The notes: a model not told the origin generated them from the letters alone. A DNA stretch of 64,000 nt from Amycolatopsis sp. 195334CR (GCF_017309385.1 NZ_JAFJMJ010000002.1:2294001-2358000), one strand, 5' to 3'. Counted from the first letter of the stretch, positions 8,392 to 17,498 are shown. Numbers and translations: made by a program.

Positions 8392-8441
8392 GCTCCGAAC
8401 GCTTTCACCACCGCTGTCCGGTACCGGCCGCGCCACGAGTA

Positions 8442-8471
8442 TTGACCACCGTGATGTGGCTCACATAGCGT
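8442..8471 (+). promoter_or_regulatory. Candidate promoter with overlapping CRP-like site for the rhamnosidase
   Basis: TTGACC (8442-8447) and TAGCGT (8466-8471) are spaced by 18 bp and resemble -35/-10 elements about 60 bp upstream of the rhamnosidase start. Between them lies GTGA-N6-TCAC (8451-8464), the symmetric core recognised by CRP/GlxR-type regulators. Location between the promoter elements would favour repression. Read by eye only. Confidence 0.45.
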
Positions 8472-8532
8472 CGATGGTCGGAGTGAATCGTTTCAAAGTC
8501 CCGCGTTCCCCGGTCGGAAGGCAGGTTGTGCG

Positions 8533-11500
8533 ATGGCTCGTGGCAGGGTGGCGGCGTGGTTCGCGGCGCTGGTGGTGCTGATCGGCGTCCTGGTCCCGGT
8601 ACCGGCCAGCGCGGGAGAAGGCATCCGGCCCGGCTCGCTGACCGTGAACGACCGGGTCGACCCGCTCGGCATCGGCGGGGAGCGGCCGCACTTCGGCTGG
8701 CAGTCCACTTCGGACCAAAGGGGAGCCGTCCAGAGCGCCTACGAAGTGTGGGTCGGCCGCTCGCCCGGCGCGCGGGATGTCTGGACCAGCGGGCGGGTCA
8801 GCTCCGACCGCCAGTTCGACATCGCCTACGGGGGCCCGGACCTGCGGCAGGCGACCCGGTACTTCTGGCAGGTCCGCGTCTGGGACGGCCACGGCCGGGG
8901 GAGTCGCTGGAGCGAGCCCGCGTGGTTCGAAACCGGCCTGTTCGGCGCGGGGGACTGGGCCGGCGCGGAGTGGCTGACCGACCGGGACGAAGCGCTGACT
9001 TGGGACGACTACACCGTCGACACCGAATTGAGCTTGAAGGCGCTCGCCGCGGGCGTGTTCTTCCGCGCGCCCGGCGCGCAGAACGGCTACCTGTGGCAGA
9101 TCAGCGTCGCCGACGGCACGGGCAAGCCGAAACTCCGCGTGCACAACCGGATCAACGGCACCTACACCCTGCTGGCGGTCGTCGACATCTCCGGAACCGT
9201 GTCGCAGGACCAGCTCCTCACCAGCCGGACGCGGTTCGCCGTCTCCGCGAACGGCGACACGGTCACCACCACGATCAACGGCACGCGCGTCGACGAGCGC
9301 CAGGTGAGCGACTTCGCGGCGGGCAGCTTCGGCTACCGCGTGGTGAACGCCGCCGAGGGACAGGAGAAGGCGGTGATCCACCGCGCCACCGTCACCGGGG
9401 CCGACGGCACCACGCTCACCGACGTCGACTTCGCCGACGGCCACAACCCGTTCTCCGGCGGCACGGTCGGCGCGGAGGGGCTCGAACTGCTGACCACCGC
9501 CGAAGTGCTCTACTCCCACCGGACGAGTCTTCCCCTGTACCGCAAGGAATTCACGGTGACCAAGCAGGTCAAGCAGGCGCGGGCCTACGGTGCCGCGCTC
9601 GGGGTGTACGAGCTGAGCCTCAACGGCGCGAAGGTCGGTGATCACGAACTGGCGCCGGGCTGGACCGACTACACCACGCGCGTCCAGCACCAGACCTACG
9701 ACGTCACCGGCCAGGTGCGCGCGGGCGCGAACGCGTTCGGCATCGCGCTGTCGCCGGGCTGGTACGCCGGTCGGGTCGGCAACTACCCGCCGGGCGTCTA
9801 CGGCTCGGCGCCCGCGGTGGTCGCGCAGCTGCGGGTCGACTACACCGACGGCAGCCACGAGTGGATCCGCACCGACGGCTCATGGCGCACGGCCAACGGC
9901 CCGTTCGTGCTCGGCGACCTGCAGGCGGGGGAGACCTACGACGCCCGGCTGGCGCGTCCCGGCTGGAACACCCCCGGTCACGACGAGACCGGGTGGGTGC
10001 CGCCGGACCTCGCCGAATCCGCGAGCGCGCGCCTGGTGCCGCAGCCCGACGAACCGGTGCGCGAAACCGAGCGGGTGCCCGCGATCGCCCGCACCGAACC
10101 CGAACCGGGCACGTTCATCTACGACCTCGGGCAGAACCTGGTCGGCGTGACCAAGCTCCGGCTGACCGGCCGCGCCGGGCAGACCGCGACGATCCGGCAC
10201 GGCGAAGTGCTCAACCCCGACGGCACGCTGTACACGGAGAACCTGCGCGGGGCCGCCGCCACCGACCGATATGTCTTCGCCGCCGACGGCCCGGTCGACT
10301 ACGAGCCGACGTTCACCCAGCACGGGTTCCGCTACGTCGAGATCACCGGGGTCACCGCGCCCTCGGCAGCCGAGGTCGAGGGCGTGGTGTGGGGCTCGGA
10401 CCTGCGCACCACCGGCACTCTGTCCACTTCAGACCCGATGCTGAACAGGCTGCAGCGCAACATCACCTGGGGGCAGCGCGGCAACTTCCTGTCCGTGCCG
10501 ACCGACACCCCGGCCCGTGACGAACGGCTCGGCTGGACCGGGGACATCAACGTGTTCGCGCCGACCGCCTCGTTCAACCAGGACACCCGGGCGTTCCTGC
10601 GGAAGTGGCTGGTCGACCTGCGGGCCACGCAGCGGGAGAACGGGGACTACTCGTGCATCGCGCCGGATCCGGCCAACGCCGGTCACGGCGGGGTCGGCTG
10701 GAGCGACGCGGGCATCACCGTGCCGTACGCGGTGTTCCGGGCGTTCGGGGACACCGCGACCGTGCGCGAGCACTACCCGTCGATGAAGCGGTTCCTCGAG
10801 TTCGTGCGCGCGGGCGCGGGGCCGGACCTGATCGACGACGGGCGCGGCCGGTTCGAGGACTGGCTCAACCTGAACGACCCGACGCCGAGCGGTGTGCTGG
10901 GCACCGCCTACTACGCCGAGAACGCGCGCATGCTCTCGGAAATGGCGCGGGCACTGGGAGAGCACGCCGACGCCGACGCCTACGCGGCGTTGTCGGGCGA
11001 GGTGCGGGCCGCGTTCGCGAAGGCGTTCGTGAACGGCGACGGGGTGGTGTCGGGCAACAGCCAGACGGCGTACGCGCTCGCGCTGGGCATGAACCTGGTC
11101 CCGGCGGAGGCCAGGGCGAAGGTGGCCGACCGGTTCGTGGGGAAGATCCAGGCCAGTGGTGGTTCGCTGACCACCGGATTCCTCGGTACGCCGTGGCTGC
11201 TGCCCGCGTTGAGCGGAAGCGGGCGGTTCGACCAGGCGTATGCGCTGCTGACGCGGCAGGAGTACCCGTCGTGGGGGTACGAGGTGAAGATGGGTGCCAC
11301 CACCATGTGGGAGCGGTGGAACTCGATCAACCCGGACGGCAGCTTCGGCGATCCCGCGATGAACTCGTTCAACCACTACGCCTACGGGGCGGTGGGGCAG
11401 TGGATGTACGAGCACATCGGCGGCCTTTCGGCGCTCGAACCGGGGTACCGCAAGGCGCGGATCGCGCCCACGCCCGGCGGCGGGCTGACCAGCGGCGAAG

Positions 11501-11757
11501 GCGCGTTCGACTCGGCGTACGGCCTGCTGAAGTCCTCGTGGCGCACCGACGCCGGTGCGTTCTGGCTGACCGTCGACGTGCCGGTCAACACCACCGCGGA
11601 GGTGGTGCTCCCGGCCGGTCCGGCGACCGAGGGCGGCCGGGCGCTCGCGGAGGCGCCGGGGGTGCTCGCCACGTCGTCCGCGGGCGGGGTGCTGACGGTG
11701 ACGGTCGGGTCGGGGCACTACGAGTTCCGGGCCGGTCTGCCAGAATCTCCCGCGTGA
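8533..11757 (+). CDS. Secreted alpha-L-rhamnosidase (GH78)
   Basis: A 1074-aa protein with a signal peptide (MARGRVAAWFAALVVLIG, cleavage after VPASA). It then has the N-terminal fibronectin-like and bacterial rhamnosidase beta-sandwich domains (WQVRVWDGHGRGSRW; YRKEFTV; LSPGWYAGRVG), the (alpha/alpha)6 barrel with the catalytic-acid region RDERLGWTGDINVF and the general-base region TTMWERWNSINPDGSF, and a C-terminal beta-sandwich. It removes terminal alpha-L-rhamnose from plant or bacterial glycosides outside the cell. The ATG at 8533 is preceded by GGAAGG. The upstream CRP-like site fits catabolite control. The stop overlaps the next gene start (GTGA). Confidence 0.93.
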   Translation: MARGRVAAWFAALVVLIGVLVPVPASAGEGIRPGSLTVNDRVDPLGIGGERPHFGWQSTSDQRGAVQSAYEVWVGRSPGARDVWTSGRVSSDRQFDIAYGGPDLRQATRYFWQVRVWDGHGRGSRWSEPAWFETGLFGAGDWAGAEWLTDRDEALTWDDYTVDTELSLKALAAGVFFRAPGAQNGYLWQISVADGTGKPKLRVHNRINGTYTLLAVVDISGTVSQDQLLTSRTRFAVSANGDTVTTTINGTRVDERQVSDFAAGSFGYRVVNAAEGQEKAVIHRATVTGADGTTLTDVDFADGHNPFSGGTVGAEGLELLTTAEVLYSHRTSLPLYRKEFTVTKQVKQARAYGAALGVYELSLNGAKVGDHELAPGWTDYTTRVQHQTYDVTGQVRAGANAFGIALSPGWYAGRVGNYPPGVYGSAPAVVAQLRVDYTDGSHEWIRTDGSWRTANGPFVLGDLQAGETYDARLARPGWNTPGHDETGWVPPDLAESASARLVPQPDEPVRETERVPAIARTEPEPGTFIYDLGQNLVGVTKLRLTGRAGQTATIRHGEVLNPDGTLYTENLRGAAATDRYVFAADGPVDYEPTFTQHGFRYVEITGVTAPSAAEVEGVVWGSDLRTTGTLSTSDPMLNRLQRNITWGQRGNFLSVPTDTPARDERLGWTGDINVFAPTASFNQDTRAFLRKWLVDLRATQRENGDYSCIAPDPANAGHGGVGWSDAGITVPYAVFRAFGDTATVREHYPSMKRFLEFVRAGAGPDLIDDGRGRFEDWLNLNDPTPSGVLGTAYYAENARMLSEMARALGEHADADAYAALSGEVRAAFAKAFVNGDGVVSGNSQTAYALALGMNLVPAEARAKVADRFVGKIQASGGSLTTGFLGTPWLLPALSGSGRFDQAYALLTRQEYPSWGYEVKMGATTMWERWNSINPDGSFGDPAMNSFNHYAYGAVGQWMYEHIGGLSALEPGYRKARIAPTPGGGLTSGEGAFDSAYGLLKSSWRTDAGAFWLTVDVPVNTTAEVVLPAGPATEGGRALAEAPGVLATSSAGGVLTVTVGSGHYEFRAGLPESPA

Positions 11758-12317
11758 CTGGGGATGTCCACGAACGTTTTGTGATGGGTGACGGGGAGCG
11801 GCCGCGGTACAGCCAGCTGCTGCACGCGAACTACGTCGGGTTGGGGCCGAAGCGGGACGAGTTCGTCCGGAAGCTGGTCGAGGCGGCTGGGGAGGTCACC
11901 GACGAGGAGCTGGCAAAGCTGCTCGACGAGGGCTGGCGGGAGAAGATCACCGCGGCGTGGTTGATCGGCCTCGGCGGGCGCGCGGGTTTCCGGCAGCGGA
12001 TCGGCGAGCTGCTGCTGGAGAGCAATTACGTCTACGCCGGGCAGGGTTACTGCTTCGCGCTGGCCCGGTTCGGCACCACGGCGGACGCGGCGATTCTCGC
12101 CACGTACCTGGACCGGTACCTGGCGCGGCCGGACCTGCGGTACGACCAGGAGTGGGCGCTGGTCGCGCTGCGGCAGGTGGACCGCAAGCTGGGGCAGCGG
12201 TACGCCACGCAGTTCACCTGGCCGGGTGGCCCGTGGCACGCGTGGGCGGCAGCGAACCGCGCCGAGAAGGAGGACGGGCGCGATCTGGTGGTCTTCGCCT
12301 GGTCATTGCTCGATTAG
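11754..12317 (+). CDS. DUF6000 family protein
   Basis: A 187-aa protein matching the recognisable DUF6000 pattern: YSQLLHANYV, WREKITAAWLIGL, RQRIGELLLES, YAGQGYCFALARFG, AILATYLDRYL and YDQEWALVALRQ. The repeated helices resemble HEAT-like repeats. Function unknown; relatives are scattered in actinomycetes, often as single genes. The GTG at 11754 overlaps the rhamnosidase stop (GTGA); an ATG at 11784 is a possible alternative. Coupling to the rhamnosidase may reflect close packing rather than a shared role. Confidence 0.72.
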   Translation: MTGDVHERFVMGDGERPRYSQLLHANYVGLGPKRDEFVRKLVEAAGEVTDEELAKLLDEGWREKITAAWLIGLGGRAGFRQRIGELLLESNYVYAGQGYCFALARFGTTADAAILATYLDRYLARPDLRYDQEWALVALRQVDRKLGQRYATQFTWPGGPWHAWAAANRAEKEDGRDLVVFAWSLLD

Positions 12318-12333
12318 TGGCAAGGTCGGGTAC

Positions 12334-12960
12334 GTGGACTATCACGGCAGGGTGGACGCGCTGGCGCGGACGTGGCGGGACTGGGCTGAGCTGGGGGAGG
12401 GGCTGAGCGAGGCCCAGTGGCGGCTGCCTTCCCGTTGTCCTGGCTGGGATGTGGCCGCGCTGTACGCGCACCACTCGGCCATGCCGCGGGATCTGCACGC
12501 GGCCGAGGCCCCGGCGGGGGAGCCGGAGGGCGAGGTGATGACCGCGGTGGCGGCACTCCGGCGGTTCAACACCGAAGGCGGTCTCGCGGCGACGGCCGGG
12601 CCCGCGGTGGCGGACGAAGCGGTCACCGACGCGGCCGCGACGGGCAGGCACGCGATGATCGAACGGTTCACCGTGCTGGGGCCGCTGGTGCTGGACCGGT
12701 TGCGCGCGGCGGGGCCGGAGCCGCGGGCGGTGTGGCGGCCGGGGGTGGTGCTGCCGTTGTCGGAGGCGGTGCGGATCGTGCTGCTCGAAGCGACCGTGCA
12801 CCTGCTGGACGTGCGGCGGGCGCTGGGTCAGGCGCCGGACGCGCCGGCGGGCGCACTCGCCGACACGGCCGCGTTGCTGGCGGAAATGGCGTCGCCGGTG
12901 GAGTTCATCGAGGCCGCCGCCGGGCGGTCTGCCGTCTCACCGCTGCCGGTGCTGCGCTGA
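12334..12960 (+). CDS. Maleylpyruvate isomerase-family mycothiol-dependent enzyme (DinB-like)
   Basis: A 208-aa four-helix protein. The N-terminal mycothiol-dependent maleylpyruvate isomerase domain is seen in LPSRCPGWDVAALYAHHSAM and the LLEATVHLLDVRRALG helix, which supplies the metal-binding His typical of the DinB/MDMPI fold. Such enzymes use mycothiol, the actinomycete thiol, in isomerisation or detoxification. The GTG at 12334 starts the conserved first helix. The gene follows the DUF6000 gene by 16 nt. The precise substrate is not known. Confidence 0.8.
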   Translation: MDYHGRVDALARTWRDWAELGEGLSEAQWRLPSRCPGWDVAALYAHHSAMPRDLHAAEAPAGEPEGEVMTAVAALRRFNTEGGLAATAGPAVADEAVTDAAATGRHAMIERFTVLGPLVLDRLRAAGPEPRAVWRPGVVLPLSEAVRIVLLEATVHLLDVRRALGQAPDAPAGALADTAALLAEMASPVEFIEAAAGRSAVSPLPVLR

Positions 12961-12971
12961 GTCATCGCCGC

Positions 12972-14357
12972 TCAAGCGAGTTCGATGAGTGAGCCGTCCG
13001 CGAGCAGGTCCGCCACGGAACGCGCGAGCACGTAGGCAGTGCCGCCGCCCGCCTGCTCGTACCAGGGCACGGCGGTACCGGTGATGGCGCGCACCGACCG
13101 GGTCAGCCGGTAGAGGTGGTACTCGCGCTGTTCGCGTTCGGCCTTGTGCGAGCGGTGGGTGAACCCGGTGCGGGCGGCGAACAAGGTGTTGCCCGATGGA
13201 TCGCCGTAGCGGTCCACCTCGATCCCCGGCGGCAACGTCACCAGTTGCTTGCCTTCGTACAGCGAGAGTCCGCCGTCGTCGCTCATCGGCTGGATCGGCC
13301 AGGCCCTGGTCGGCCGCTTCGCGTCGGGAGGCAGTTCGCCGCGGAAGGCGGCCTGGTTCAGGTGGAGGTGACCGACGAAGGCGCGGGCCGCTTCGAGCGC
13401 CGTGGGGAAGGTGGCCCGGCGGTGGCGCTGCTCGCCCTGGGCCCAGAACACCGACCACCGCCCGTTGTCCGGGGCCAGGCACCAGGCGCCGTCCGCGCTC
13501 TCGCCGACCCGGTAGCGCGACGGATCCAGCCCCAGTTCGACGGCGGCTTGCTCGGCCGCGGTGAGTGCGGCGCGGGTCGCGAGGGCGTCATCGGGATCGT
13601 GGGCGAGCGTGCGCACCGCCGCCTTCCCCGCCCGCTCGGCGAGCCACCCGGGCACCATGCCGTCGTCACGCGGGAAGTCCGCGAGTTCCCGGACCGCGGC
13701 CGACGCCGGCGGCTCGGTGTCCCAAGCGGGCTCGTCGTCCCAGGTGTAGCGGGAGTCGATCCGGGAGTCGAGGTGCACCACCGCGGTGACCTCGTTCCAG
13801 GTACCGCGGCCCGCCCGATACATGGCGGCACGGAGCCGGGCGAGCAGCTCGCCCACTTCCGGGCGCGGTGTCCACGGTTCGACGGCACCGTCGGTGGCGC
13901 GGCGAACAGTCGCCCGCAGTTCGACGTGCTCCCCGGCGGCGCGGTAGGCGATCGCCGCCTCGGCCCAGTCCGGCGGGCAGGAACTGGTCACCAGGTTGGA
14001 GACCAGGCCCCAGAGGCGGTGCTGGTCCTCCACAGTGGACAGCGGGCCGAACGGCAGGTCGGCGGCGAAGTGGTACTTCACGTAGACCGTGCCGGGCGCG
14101 TCGATGAACAGGCGGGCGGACGACCAGGAGGTCCCGTCCGGCTCCGCCATCGCCTCCCGCAGCCGGAGCAGGCTTTCCCTGGTCTTCTCGGGGACCGGGG
14201 GAGTGGTGCCGGTCTCCGGCAGTACGGTCAGCGTCCACCGTTCGGGAGCGGTGGTGCACAGCAGGTCGATGCGGCGCCAGCCCGCCGGGACCGCGTCGGC
14301 GAGCGCGAGGCCCGCCGCGTTGGTCAGTTCCTGCCGCTGCGCGGCGTCGATCGGCAT
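12972..14357 (-). CDS. TNT (tuberculosis necrotizing toxin)-domain protein with duplicated N-terminal domain
   Basis: A 461-aa protein. The last ~110 residues match the TNT NAD+ glycohydrolase domain: LPPGIEVDRYGDPSGNTLF, YHLYRLTRSVRAITG and VPWYEQAGGGTAYVLARSV, ending LLADGSLIEL. The common family end GGGxQY reads GGGTAY here, so activity is uncertain. Residues 1-290 hold two copies of a ~130-aa domain, each with an AGW/DW-type start, an LRxAM helix, a GT(S)W turn and a final acidic-PF/PAW motif. The same domain stands alone at 50740-51159. There is no signal peptide, secretion motif or neighbouring immunity gene. A self-inhibited or housekeeping NADase is possible. Confidence 0.72.
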   Translation of the reverse strand: MPIDAAQRQELTNAAGLALADAVPAGWRRIDLLCTTAPERWTLTVLPETGTTPPVPEKTRESLLRLREAMAEPDGTSWSSARLFIDAPGTVYVKYHFAADLPFGPLSTVEDQHRLWGLVSNLVTSSCPPDWAEAAIAYRAAGEHVELRATVRRATDGAVEPWTPRPEVGELLARLRAAMYRAGRGTWNEVTAVVHLDSRIDSRYTWDDEPAWDTEPPASAAVRELADFPRDDGMVPGWLAERAGKAAVRTLAHDPDDALATRAALTAAEQAAVELGLDPSRYRVGESADGAWCLAPDNGRWSVFWAQGEQRHRRATFPTALEAARAFVGHLHLNQAAFRGELPPDAKRPTRAWPIQPMSDDGGLSLYEGKQLVTLPPGIEVDRYGDPSGNTLFAARTGFTHRSHKAEREQREYHLYRLTRSVRAITGTAVPWYEQAGGGTAYVLARSVADLLADGSLIELA

Positions 14358-14379
14358 GCGGGAACCCTGCCACAGCGGC

Positions 14380-15195
14380 TCAGCGGTGGTGCGTGAGGAG
14401 GCGCAGGGCGTCGGCGGAGGCGGGGTCGTTCGGGGTGTAGATCTCCAGGCGGTGGCTCGGGCTGTCCGGCTGCAACCACACCTGGTAGGTGACGTCCACC
14501 GCGCCGAGCGTGGGGTGGCGCAGGTACATCGGCCCGACCGTGCAGTCGGCCACATCCCCGGTGGCCCACAGCGAGGCGAACTCGTCGCTGCGCATGGTCA
14601 GCTCGCCGATCAACGCGGCCAGCCGCGCGTCCGTCGGGAACCGGCCCGCGGTGAGCCGGAGGTACGCGACGTGGATGCGGGCGAGTTCGTCCCAGTTGCG
14701 GTGCAGGTCGCGCAGGTGCGGGTCGAGGAAGAACAAGCGCGGGATCGACGGCCGCTCCTCGAAGTCCAGGTGTGAGGCGAACAGCGCGTGCCCGGACCGG
14801 TTCCACGCCAGCACGTCGCCGCGCCTGCCGAGGATGAGCGCCGGGGTCGCCTCGCCGAGGGCGTCCAGCAGGGCGAGCACACGCGGGTGCAGCACTTCCG
14901 GCTCCGGTTCGGTCAGCCCGGGCGCCGTTCGCCGGGCGAGGTTGTGCAGGTGGGCGGTCTCGACCGGATCGAGCCGCAGCACGCGCGCGAGCGCGTCGAG
15001 CACCTGCTCGGAGGCGGTGTCGGCCTGTCCCTGCTCCAGTCGTGTGTAGTACCCGGCGCTCACGCCCGCGAGCTGCGCGAGCTCCTCCCGGCGCAGCCCG
15101 GGGACCCGCCGCGAGGTGCCGTAGGTGCGCAGGCCGACCTCGTCCGGGGTGACCCGGCCGCGACGGCTCTTCAGGAATCCGCCCAAGTTCTCCAC
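14380..15195 (-). CDS. XRE-family regulator with MmyB-like C-terminal domain
   Basis: A 271-aa regulator. The N-terminal helix-turn-helix (RRVPGLRREELAQLAGVS then AGYYTRLEQGQ) is the hallmark of the MmyB-type XRE group, followed by the ligand-binding domain (ILGRRGDVLAWNRSGHALF; VTYQVWLQPD; RLEIYTPNDPAS). MmyB-type proteins bind fatty-acid-like ligands in known structures and usually sit next to an oxidoreductase or exporter they control. Here it is divergent from an MFS exporter gene with a 103-bp gap. The GTG at 15195 is chosen as the start of the conserved FVENLGGFL region. Confidence 0.9.
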   Translation of the reverse strand: MENLGGFLKSRRGRVTPDEVGLRTYGTSRRVPGLRREELAQLAGVSAGYYTRLEQGQADTASEQVLDALARVLRLDPVETAHLHNLARRTAPGLTEPEPEVLHPRVLALLDALGEATPALILGRRGDVLAWNRSGHALFASHLDFEERPSIPRLFFLDPHLRDLHRNWDELARIHVAYLRLTAGRFPTDARLAALIGELTMRSDEFASLWATGDVADCTVGPMYLRHPTLGAVDVTYQVWLQPDSPSHRLEIYTPNDPASADALRLLTHHR

Positions 15196-15298
15196 GAAGC
15201 CGAGCCTAGGCGGCCCGCGCGGCCCGTGGGTGCACCTGCTGGGTCTACCCACGGCACGGGGATGGCTGGGGCGCGCGCACTGCCGGACGGTGGCCGTC

Positions 15299-16762
15299 AT
15301 GGCACAACAGCACAACGCCCGCGCCTGGGCCGGGCTCCTGGTGGTCCTCGGGCCGGTACTGCTCGTTTCGATGGACGGTTCGATCCTGTTCCTGGCGATG
15401 CCCCGCATCGGTGAGGCCCTCGCCCCGAGCGCGGACCAGGCGCTCTGGATACTGGACAGCTACGGGTTCGCGGTCGGCTCGCTGCTGATCGCGTTCGGCA
15501 ACCTCGGTGACCGCTTCGGCAGGCTGAAGCTGCTGATGATCGGCACCACGGTCTTCGGCCTCGCCTCCGCGGGCGCGGCGTTCGCGCCGACCCCGGAACT
15601 CCTGATCACCGCGCGGGCGCTGATGGGTGTGGCGGGCGCGACCCTGCTGCCGTCCGCGCTGGCCGTGCTGAGCGAGCTGTTCACCGACCCGCGGCTGCGG
15701 GCGCGGGCCATCGGCATCTTCGCCGCCGCGTTCGCCGCCGGTTTCGCGATCGGCCCGGTGCTCGGCGGAGTCCTGTTGGAACGGTTCTGGTGGGGCTCGG
15801 TGTTCCTGATCAACCTTCCGGTGCTCGCCCTGTTCCTCGCCTTCGCGCCGATCCTGCTGCGTGAGGTCCGGACGGTCCGGACCGGCCGGGTCGACGTGGT
15901 CAGCGTGGTGACCTCGGCGGCCGGGCTGCTGCTCGCGGTGTACGCCCTCAAGCACGTCGCCACCGAAGGAGCGGCCGTCGTGCCGGTGCTCACCGGGGTC
16001 GCCGGCGTGGCGCTGCTGGTGTGGTTCGCCCGGCGGCAACGGCACCTCGAACACCCGCTGATGGAGTTCACCCTGTTCCGCGACCGCGTGTTCACCGTCG
16101 CGATCATCACCGGGCTGCTGCCGCTGGCGGCGTGGTCGGCGGCTGCCTACCTGGCGGGCATCTACCTCCAGTCCGTGCTGGACCTGCCCGTCCTGCGCAC
16201 GGCGCTGCTCGCGCTGCCGGGCGCCGCGGTGCTCACGATCACCTGCGTGGTGACCCCGTTCGTGGTCGACCGCGTCGGCAAGCGGGCCGCGCTGGTCGCC
16301 TGCCACTTCGCCATCGCGGCGGGCCTGCTGTTCCTGCTGCCCGCGACGACCACCGGCGGGATCGGCTGGTACGTCGCGTCCACGGTGATCGCGGGTGTCG
16401 GTTACGGCATCTCGTTCGCCGTCGTGGCGGACACGGCCGTGGGGGCGGTGCCCGCGGAGCGCGCCGGGTCGGCGGGGGCGATCGCGGAGACCAGCAACGA
16501 GATCGGCAACGCGCTCGGGATCGCGTTGCTGGGTTCGCTGGCGGCGCTGGTGTTCCGCGTCGGGGGACCGGACCTGGCGCCCACGCTGGGGGAGACGCTG
16601 CAGTTGCCGAGGCTCGCCGCCGGGGTGGTGGAGGAGGCGAAGGCGGCCTTCGTCTCGGGCCTGCACTGGGTGGCGGTGGTGGCAGCGGTGCTGCACGCGG
16701 GGCTCGGCGGTCTCGCCCTCCGCTGGATGCCGCGTCCGGCACGTCACCTGACAAGTGTATAA
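15299..16762 (+). CDS. MFS drug efflux transporter (DHA2/QacA-like, 14 TM)
   Basis: A 487-aa membrane protein with about 14 hydrophobic segments. It has motif D1 near the N-terminus (LLVSMDGSILFLAMPRIG), the MFS loop motif GDRFGRLKLL and motif C (GFAIGPVLGG). Family members export drugs by proton antiport. The divergent MmyB-type regulator probably controls it. The ATG at 15299 starts just before the first helix. The stop codon lies within the 16-bp repeat also seen at 7822-7837. Confidence 0.9.
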   Translation: MAQQHNARAWAGLLVVLGPVLLVSMDGSILFLAMPRIGEALAPSADQALWILDSYGFAVGSLLIAFGNLGDRFGRLKLLMIGTTVFGLASAGAAFAPTPELLITARALMGVAGATLLPSALAVLSELFTDPRLRARAIGIFAAAFAAGFAIGPVLGGVLLERFWWGSVFLINLPVLALFLAFAPILLREVRTVRTGRVDVVSVVTSAAGLLLAVYALKHVATEGAAVVPVLTGVAGVALLVWFARRQRHLEHPLMEFTLFRDRVFTVAIITGLLPLAAWSAAAYLAGIYLQSVLDLPVLRTALLALPGAAVLTITCVVTPFVVDRVGKRAALVACHFAIAAGLLFLLPATTTGGIGWYVASTVIAGVGYGISFAVVADTAVGAVPAERAGSAGAIAETSNEIGNALGIALLGSLAALVFRVGGPDLAPTLGETLQLPRLAAGVVEEAKAAFVSGLHWVAVVAAVLHAGLGGLALRWMPRPARHLTSV

Positions 16763-16770
16763 CGACCTAT
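16755..16770. repeat. 16-bp repeat copy 2; forms palindrome GTATA-N6-TATAC
   Basis: This is the second copy of GTGTATAACGACCTAT. Here the flanking bases complete a perfect 5-bp inverted repeat, GTATA-N6-TATAC (16757-16772), about 65 bp upstream of the DNA alkylation repair gene. It could be an operator. Confidence 0.5.
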
Positions 16771-16835
16771 ACGCTCGGGCTTTGAGGGATAAAATCCGCC
16801 GGACCGCGGAAACCCGCTGAAGACAGGAGAGCCAG

Positions 16836-17498
16836 ATGACGCTCACCGAGGTGATGGCCGAGCTGTCCGCTCTCGAGGACCCGAAGATCCGCGCGGTGAA
16901 CGAGAAGCACGGCGACGATCACGCGGTGAACCTCACGAAGCTGCGCGCGGTCGCGAAGCGGTTGAAGACCCAGCAGGACCTCGCCCGTGAACTCTGGGGG
17001 ACGGGTGACACCGCGGCGAGGCTGCTGGCGTTGTTGATCTGCCGGCCGAAGGCGTTCGACCGGGACGAGCTCGACGCCATGCTCCGCCAGGCGCGTACGC
17101 CCAAGGTGCACGACTGGCTGGTGAACTACGTGGTGAAGAAGAACCCGCACACCGAAGAGCTGCGGGTGACGTGGTTCGCCGATCCGGACCCGGTGGTCGC
17201 GAGCGCCGGCTGGGCGCTGACCACCGACCGGGTGGCGAAGCGGCCCGACGGCCTCGACCTGGGCGGCCTGCTCGACCGGATCGAGGCGGAGATGAAGGGC
17301 GCGCCGGACCGGTTGCAGTGGGCGATGAACCACTGCCTGGCCCAGATCGGCATCGAGCACGCCGGGTACCGCGCCCGCGCGCTGGAGATCGGTGAGCGCC
17401 TGGAGGTGCTCAAGGACTACCCGACGCCACCGAACTGCACCTCGCCGTTCGCGCCGGCCTGGATCACCGAGATGGTGCGCCGTCAGGAAGCGGGCTAG
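16836..17498 (+). CDS. DNA alkylation repair protein-like (AlkD/HEAT repeat)
   Basis: A 220-aa all-helical protein with HEAT-like repeats (TGDTAARLLALLICRP; TPKVHDWLVNYVVKKN; WFADPDPVVASAGWAL; LQWAMNHCLAQIGIEH) as in AlkC/AlkD-related proteins. AlkD removes bulky alkylated bases, but the catalytic residues cannot be assigned by eye and many relatives have unknown roles. The ATG at 16836 follows CAGGAG. Its 3' end overlaps the convergent oxidoreductase gene by 35 bp. Confidence 0.78.
   Translation: MTLTEVMAELSALEDPKIRAVNEKHGDDHAVNLTKLRAVAKRLKTQQDLARELWGTGDTAARLLALLICRPKAFDRDELDAMLRQARTPKVHDWLVNYVVKKNPHTEELRVTWFADPDPVVASAGWALTTDRVAKRPDGLDLGGLLDRIEAEMKGAPDRLQWAMNHCLAQIGIEHAGYRARALEIGERLEVLKDYPTPPNCTSPFAPAWITEMVRRQEAG

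Noticed and set aside
8526..9641. 371-codon frame alongside the rhamnosidase
   Set aside because: Arg/Gly/His-rich out-of-frame shadow; the GH78 frame carries a signal peptide and conserved blocks.
14380..15408. Longer 342-codon reading of the XRE regulator
   Set aside because: The extra N-terminal ~71 residues are Arg/Pro/Ser-rich and would run through the divergent promoter gap into the MFS gene; the GTG at 15195 fits the family start.
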